Shown: piece after piece, positions 59,652 through 64,000 of the stretch
Numbering within the stretch: position 1 is the stretch's first letter
How the letters are laid out: every line of letters starts with the position of its first letter
From: Bradyrhizobium niftali
GTDB lineage: Bacteria; Pseudomonadota; Alphaproteobacteria; Rhizobiales; Xanthobacteraceae
Reading direction: 5' to 3'
Length of the DNA stretch: 64,000 bases
Assembly (NCBI RefSeq): GCF_004571025.1
Contig: NZ_SPQT01000018.1
Coordinates: forward strand, 123,540-187,539
Notes under the pieces: model-generated
Database searches by the model: none
Told to the model about the DNA's origin: nothing
What the model saw: the letters and a program-made list of their open reading frames with translations, nothing else
Translations under genes and position numbers: made by a program

Positions 59652-62369
59652 TCACCAGGTGACGCGGAAGCCACCAGTGCCTCTGTAGCTGTGGTTTTCG
59701 CTGGGGTCTTCGAGGCTCGCGCGATAGGTGATTTCGCCGAACACGGCGTAGCGGCCGTTGGCCCAGCTATAGGTGCCGCCACCGCCGATGCTGCCCCACA
59801 GCCGGTCGTTGGTATTGGCGAAGCCTGTGCCGGCGACATCGATCCTGGTGCCGTTGAGGAACTCGTAGTGCAAATTGCTGATCGCGTAGACGTCTGAGCG
59901 GATGATGCCCGAGGCGTCGTTCCAGACATTTTGATGATTGAGCGACAGCCCGACGCGGCCGAGCAGACTGTCGGCATTGCCCGGCGAGGCGGGCGCGCCG
60001 AACCGATCGGCGAAGGCATCGAAGTCGACCTTCGCATAGGAAAGCTGCGCCTGCGGCGTCAGCGAGAAGCCGTTGCCGACCGCAATCCGCTTGCCGCCTT
60101 CGACGCTGAACGTGTAGCCGATGCCCTCATTGCCATGCGTCAAGCTGCCCGCGAGCGCCGATGACAGGTCGCTGCGGTAAAACATGGTCTGCGCCTGGCT
60201 GTCGACATAGAAGCCGTCATGGCCATACCAGGTCGCGGTCGCTCCCACCCCCGTTCCCTCGGCACGGATGCGGCCGTTGCCGAAGAACGAATTGATGTTG
60301 GCCGTCGTCAGGCCATATTGCGCGGTGAGGCCGACGATCAACCGGCCGCGATCGTTGTCGAGCGCAACGCCGTCAAGACCGACCTGCGCCTTCATCTCGT
60401 CGGCATTGTAGGTCGAGCCTGTCGTGTTCGACGGCCGCAATTCGCTCTGCCCGCCCTCGATGCGGCCCCAGAATGCCGATTGCGTCCACGAGCCATCCGC
60501 CGCCGGCGCCGTGTTGACGCCGGCGCGCGCCATCGCCTCGGTGCCGTTCCAATAACGGTTGCCGACGCGCTGCTGCAGGCTCGGCGCCTGGTTCATGCCG
60601 AGCAGCACCTGTCCATAGTTCTCGTAGAGGGGAACACCGGGCTGGTAGAGCGGTCCGGCAGGTGGCGATGTCGGCGGATTAATGAGACTTGAACGCAGAT
60701 ACCAGTCGCCATCCGCCGGCGTGCTGACCCCGTTCTTCTGCAGCGTATAGGCGTAGGCACCGCCGACGACGGCCTGCTGGCCTTGCAGCACGTAATTGCC
60801 CTGCAAGACGAAGCTCCCGTTTGAGCTACCGGCAATGTCGATCACCTTGATGCCCTCGATCGTCTGCGCGCCAGCGCCGCCCACATTGGTGATCCGCAGC
60901 GTGGAGGAACCGGACGTGTTTCCCTGCACCACGAGGCGATCCGTGGCCGAGTTGTCGCCGCCGAGCGCGGTGTTGAGAAGCAGCGTGCCGCCGTTGCCGA
61001 CATAGTTCCCGGTCACCGTCAGTGTGGTCCCCGGCGTGCCGCCGGTTCGCACGGTGCCGGCGTTATCAAGCGAGGCCACCGTCTGATTGAAGCCGTTCAG
61101 GTCTAATGTCGTGCCAGCGTTTGCGACAGTGGCGGAAGCGGCACTGAAAGCGCCCGCCGCGCCGGCTCGTAGCGTGCCCCCGCTCAACGTGGTCGCGCCG
61201 GTATAGGTGTTGCCCCCCGCCAGCGTCTGCGTGCCGCTCGCGAGCGTCAGTCCGCCGCTGCCGTTGATGGCTCCGGCGAACGTATCGTTCGCATTGGTGA
61301 CGATCAGGTCTTTGGCGCCCAGGTTGACGGTGCCGGTGCCGGCCAGACTCTGAATATGCGAGCCGGCACCTATTATCGCCGAAATATCGAATGTTGCGTT
61401 CGCGACCACCCGGCTCGAGTTGGCGAGGGCATCAGTGGCAGAGCCGGCAGGGCCGGCCAGCGCAAGCGTGCCCTGCTGGATCACCGTTTCGCCGGTGCGG
61501 GTGCTCCCGGAGCGGAGGCTGAACGTTCCGGCACCCGTCTTGGTCAGCGCGCCGACGCCGCTGAATCCGAGAGTGCCGACGGTGAATCCGTTGGTGTCGA
61601 CCGTCAACCCGCCGGCGGCGACATTGATCTGGGTGATTGATCCGCCAAAAAAGGTGTTGTTGCTGGCCAGGGCGCGGACGGTGGCTGTGTCAAAATTCAT
61701 CTGCCGCGCTCCGGCGCCCGCAACCAGACCGGTTGTCTCCAGGACGCCACCGCCGCTGATGTTGAGCGTGCCGAAACCTGCGGCAAGGTTGCCGAGCCTC
61801 ATCCCGTTCTGGGCGACGACGGTCGCTCCATCCGCAATGTTGAGTGTGCCGTTGCCGGCATTGCCGATGAGGAACGTCGTACTGGATACGATCCACCGCG
61901 ATCCGGCGCCGGTCACCGTCACGATGCCGGTGCTTCCCGTGCCCGAACCGACCTGAGACAGGGTGCCGCCGCTCGTCAGCGTGCTGCCGTTCTGAATTGT
62001 CAGGCTGCCGGACGTTGCAGCTGACACAGCGACGCCGAAGGTGCCCACCGCAGCCGACGCAGCACCGCTGACGCCGAGGATGGTCGGATTGGGGGACACT
62101 GTATTGATGCCGGCCGCGGCACCGGCACTGGGCAGAATTCCGCCTATCCAGTTGGCAGCGACGGTCCAGTCGGAACTCGTGCTGCCGCTCCAGCCTTGTG
62201 CTGCCACAGATCGCGGCAGCAGCGCCGATAGCATGGCCACCGAGACACTCGTCAGCAGCAGACGACGGAATTGAGCGCCTCTGCGAGAGAGTAGTGAACG
62301 CGTTTGGTACAACTGCCGCTTGTCATCGATCGGTCGTGAAGTCGTTGCAGCCCCGATGCATTCGCGCAT
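59652..62369 (-). CDS. autotransporter with passenger and C-terminal beta-barrel
   Basis: 905 residues. Long N-terminal signal region (FRRLLLTSVSVAMLSALLPRS..AAQG), a passenger of Gly/Thr/Ala-rich repeats (about 60-600) with the autotransporter-associated repeat pattern GGLTLASGTQTLAGGNTYTG and TLSGGTLRAG, a linker (PPTSPPAGPLYQPG), and a type V barrel (about 640-905) ending RGTGGFRVTW, whose final aromatic residue is the outer-membrane signature. The passenger forms a beta-helix; adhesive or unknown function. Reading frame intact, no protease motif seen. Confidence 0.9.
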   Translation of the reverse strand: MRECIGAATTSRPIDDKRQLYQTRSLLSRRGAQFRRLLLTSVSVAMLSALLPRSVAAQGWSGSTSSDWTVAANWIGGILPSAGAAAGINTVSPNPTILGVSGAASAAVGTFGVAVSAATSGSLTIQNGSTLTSGGTLSQVGSGTGSTGIVTVTGAGSRWIVSSTTFLIGNAGNGTLNIADGATVVAQNGMRLGNLAAGFGTLNISGGGVLETTGLVAGAGARQMNFDTATVRALASNNTFFGGSITQINVAAGGLTVDTNGFTVGTLGFSGVGALTKTGAGTFSLRSGSTRTGETVIQQGTLALAGPAGSATDALANSSRVVANATFDISAIIGAGSHIQSLAGTGTVNLGAKDLIVTNANDTFAGAINGSGGLTLASGTQTLAGGNTYTGATTLSGGTLRAGAAGAFSAASATVANAGTTLDLNGFNQTVASLDNAGTVRTGGTPGTTLTVTGNYVGNGGTLLLNTALGGDNSATDRLVVQGNTSGSSTLRITNVGGAGAQTIEGIKVIDIAGSSNGSFVLQGNYVLQGQQAVVGGAYAYTLQKNGVSTPADGDWYLRSSLINPPTSPPAGPLYQPGVPLYENYGQVLLGMNQAPSLQQRVGNRYWNGTEAMARAGVNTAPAADGSWTQSAFWGRIEGGQSELRPSNTTGSTYNADEMKAQVGLDGVALDNDRGRLIVGLTAQYGLTTANINSFFGNGRIRAEGTGVGATATWYGHDGFYVDSQAQTMFYRSDLSSALAGSLTHGNEGIGYTFSVEGGKRIAVGNGFSLTPQAQLSYAKVDFDAFADRFGAPASPGNADSLLGRVGLSLNHQNVWNDASGIIRSDVYAISNLHYEFLNGTRIDVAGTGFANTNDRLWGSIGGGGTYSWANGRYAVFGEITYRASLEDPSENHSYRGTGGFRVTW

Positions 62370-62810
62370 CTTATCTCAGCCTCTCAACGAGCCGCGCGGT
62401 TGTAGTCACAAGCGGATCGCGACCTGTTATCGACCACTACGGTAAATGACGCAGGTGGGTTCGACAACGACGCTGCGCGTTAGTCGAAGCAAAAACAGGC
62501 ATTGTGTCTTTGATGCAACGTGAGCGCGACTGAATTAGGGAACTGGCAAGCAGCCTGCAAACGGTGCAGCGACATACACCTGCGCGCCTCAGAATTAAGG
62601 TCTGCATCGGGTCAACAACGCCAACTTGATGGGCGCTGCCTCACTTCCGGTCCGCCCCGATTAGCAGACCATATCTGAGCCAAACCGCAGTTCGCCTTCG
62701 GGCCGATTTTGTTGCAGAAGTCGGCAGTGACTGGTGATGTGGTTCGGCCATTTCACTTGGGGTAACGGGGCTGGTCCCGCGACCCCGACGCTCTCTACGC
62801 AACTTTTACG
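62370..62810. other. intergenic stretch without a recognised gene
   Basis: About 440 bases between the autotransporter start and the IS1182 transposase stop. Holds the autotransporter promoter region and probably the left end of the IS; terminal repeats could not be fixed because the other end lies outside the window. No gene recognised. Confidence 0.5.
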
Positions 62811-64000
62811 CTACGCAGTACACAGAGCCTGGGCGGGTGGCGGTCGCGCAACTAGCGATGCGAGCCGCCGCAGGTTCTGAGCGATGGCGGCCAGAACAAA
62901 CTCGTCCTGCGCGCCTCGTGGACCACGCAGTCGGAGCCGACCAAGCTTCAGGATGCGCTTCAAGTATGCGAACCTCATCTCGATCTTCTTGCGCTCATGC
63001 CGCGACCGCTCGAAGCCTTTGGTGCCAGCCAACGACCGGGCAACGTCTCGGGCATGCTCATGGATATCGCGTGGGATCTTACGTGATGGCTCCGTTGGGC
63101 AGCACTGCGGTTTGAGCGGGCATGCATTGCAGTCGAGCTTGCTTGCGCGATACAGAAGGGTCTTGCCCTCGTGCGCGGTACCGCTCGTCCCAAGCCGCTT
63201 TCCGCCCGGGCAATGGTAGACGTCGCTGGTCGGGTCATATCGAAAGTCGCTGCGCGAGAAGGTGCCATCATTCCGCTTCGACTTGTCGAACACGGGGATA
63301 TGTGGCGCGATGCCCTTCTCCTCGACCAGCCAGTTCAGCATTGGAGCGGCCCCGTAAGCGGTATCCCCGATAAGCCGCTCCGGCTTGAGACCAAAGCGTT
63401 CCTCCGTTCGCTCAATCATGGTCCTCGCTGCTCCGACCTCGGCCTGGCGAATGGAGCGGGAGGCCTCGACATCAACGATGACGCCGAACTTCACGTCGAT
63501 GAGATAATTGTCGGAGTACGCGAAGAATGCCGGTCCCTTGTGAGCTCCGGTCCACTGCGCCGCGGGATCGGATGGGGAGACGAACTTCGGCACAACGTCG
63601 CTGGCGGCGCCCCACGCTGTATCGTCGAGGGTCGCCAGATACTCCTTCACCGCGCGGCTGGACCTTTGCGGATCGCGGTCCTTGCGCCAATCCTGACCTG
63701 CGATCGAGCGTTGCTTGTTGGCATCAGCCTGGATCAGGCTCGCATCGACAGCAAAGCCATCGCCGCCAACCAGGCCGGCCGCAATGCACGCCTCCACGAC
63801 CCGCTCGAACATGTGGCGAAATACATCTCCCTCGCGGAAGCGCTCGTTGCGGGCGCGCGAGAACGCCGAATGATCCGGGATAGCGTCCTCGATCCCGAGC
63901 TTGCAGAACCAGCGATAGGCAAGGTTCACCTGCACTTCACGGCAGATCAGCCGCTCCGAACGGATCGCAAAGACATATCCCACGACCAGCATCCGGATCA
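62811..64000 (-). mobile_element. IS1182-family transposase, truncated by the window edge
   Basis: The frame is open to the window end, and family members start about 70 residues earlier, so the start lies outside. Visible: LAYRWFCKLGIEDAIPDHSAF, the first Asp in GDGFAVDASLIQADANK, the second region RLIGDTAYGAAPMLNWL, CNACPLKPQCCPTEPSRKIP (a Cys cluster typical of IS1182) and the Glu region RHERKKIEMRFAYLKRIL. Ends QALCTA. Frame intact over the visible 395 codons, so it may be active. Confidence 0.9.

Noticed and set aside
59652..62369. Plus-strand frames in the autotransporter region
   Set aside because: All are shadows of the Gly/Ala/Thr-rich passenger on the minus strand.
1..64000. tRNA, rRNA, CRISPR arrays or riboswitches
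   Set aside because: I looked for cloverleaf-like sequence, regular spacer repeats and long structured leaders by eye; nothing persuasive was found, though weak cases could be missed without a covariance search.

Overview
The window looks like chromosomal or plasmid accessory DNA of a high-GC alphaproteobacterium. Gene content points to Hyphomicrobiales, most likely the Bradyrhizobium/Rhodopseudomonas/Afipia group. The pointers are an ECF sigma/NrsF pair with Caulobacter-type promoter boxes, a CadR/PbrR-type MerR regulator, many small Bradyrhizobium-like secreted proteins, and IS5 and IS1182 elements. This taxonomic call is inference. No rRNA, tRNA, CRISPR array or replication origin was recognised.

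Layout. 1-4.1 kb: end of a CusB-like adaptor and a complete CusA-like Cu/Ag RND pump. 4.2-7.2 kb: ECF sigma factor and NrsF anti-sigma operon, with a second matching promoter box in front of a small secreted protein, then tiny membrane proteins, a frameshifted cytochrome c and a cysteine-rich GDCC protein. 7.4-9 kb: a COG3904-like periplasmic protein and two decayed metal-resistance genes. 9-14.7 kb: two methyltransferases, small hypothetical proteins, a Nudix hydrolase and a broken IS5 element. 14.6-19.4 kb: a divergent sulfur-related module made of an ArsR-rhodanese regulator, a nucleoside phosphorylase, a persulfide-dioxygenase-like MBL protein, an MFS transporter and a cysteine desulfurase.

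19.6-29 kb: His-rich and Met-rich periplasmic proteins, a DUF2933/ICMT/membrane protein/ABC/HlyD operon, and a cytochrome c-FTR1 iron permease. 29-35 kb: a CDF-Czc operon read leftward from a textbook MerR promoter. 35-39.9 kb: a c-type cytochrome, a Crp-type regulator, chromate transporter ChrA, a Tat-exported multicopper oxidase and a dead PadR gene. 40-45.3 kb: an ArsR/MFS/membrane protein operon and a FetAB-like ABC exporter operon led by an ATP-grasp protein. 45.9-53.6 kb: PepSY and DUF1259 proteins, a decayed Fe-superoxide dismutase, a secreted lectin-like protein, a HbpS/GlcG protein, then a GMC oxidoreductase fused to a DUF1080 (3-keto-disaccharide hydrolase) domain and a GH13 glycosidase. 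53.9-64 kb: small stress-type genes, several pseudogenes, a MarR regulator with a cysteine cluster, an autotransporter and a partial IS1182 transposase.

The theme is metal and sulfur stress: two RND pumps, CDF, ChrA, ABC and MFS exporters, periplasmic metal-binding proteins, oxidases, and at least five metal- or stress-type regulators. At least nine broken genes plus IS elements show the region is being assembled and eroded. The best candidates for undescribed biology are the GMC-DUF1080 fusion with its GH13 partner, the ArsR-rhodanese/nucleoside phosphorylase/desulfurase module, the ATP-grasp plus FetAB operon, and the DUF2933-ICMT-ABC operon.
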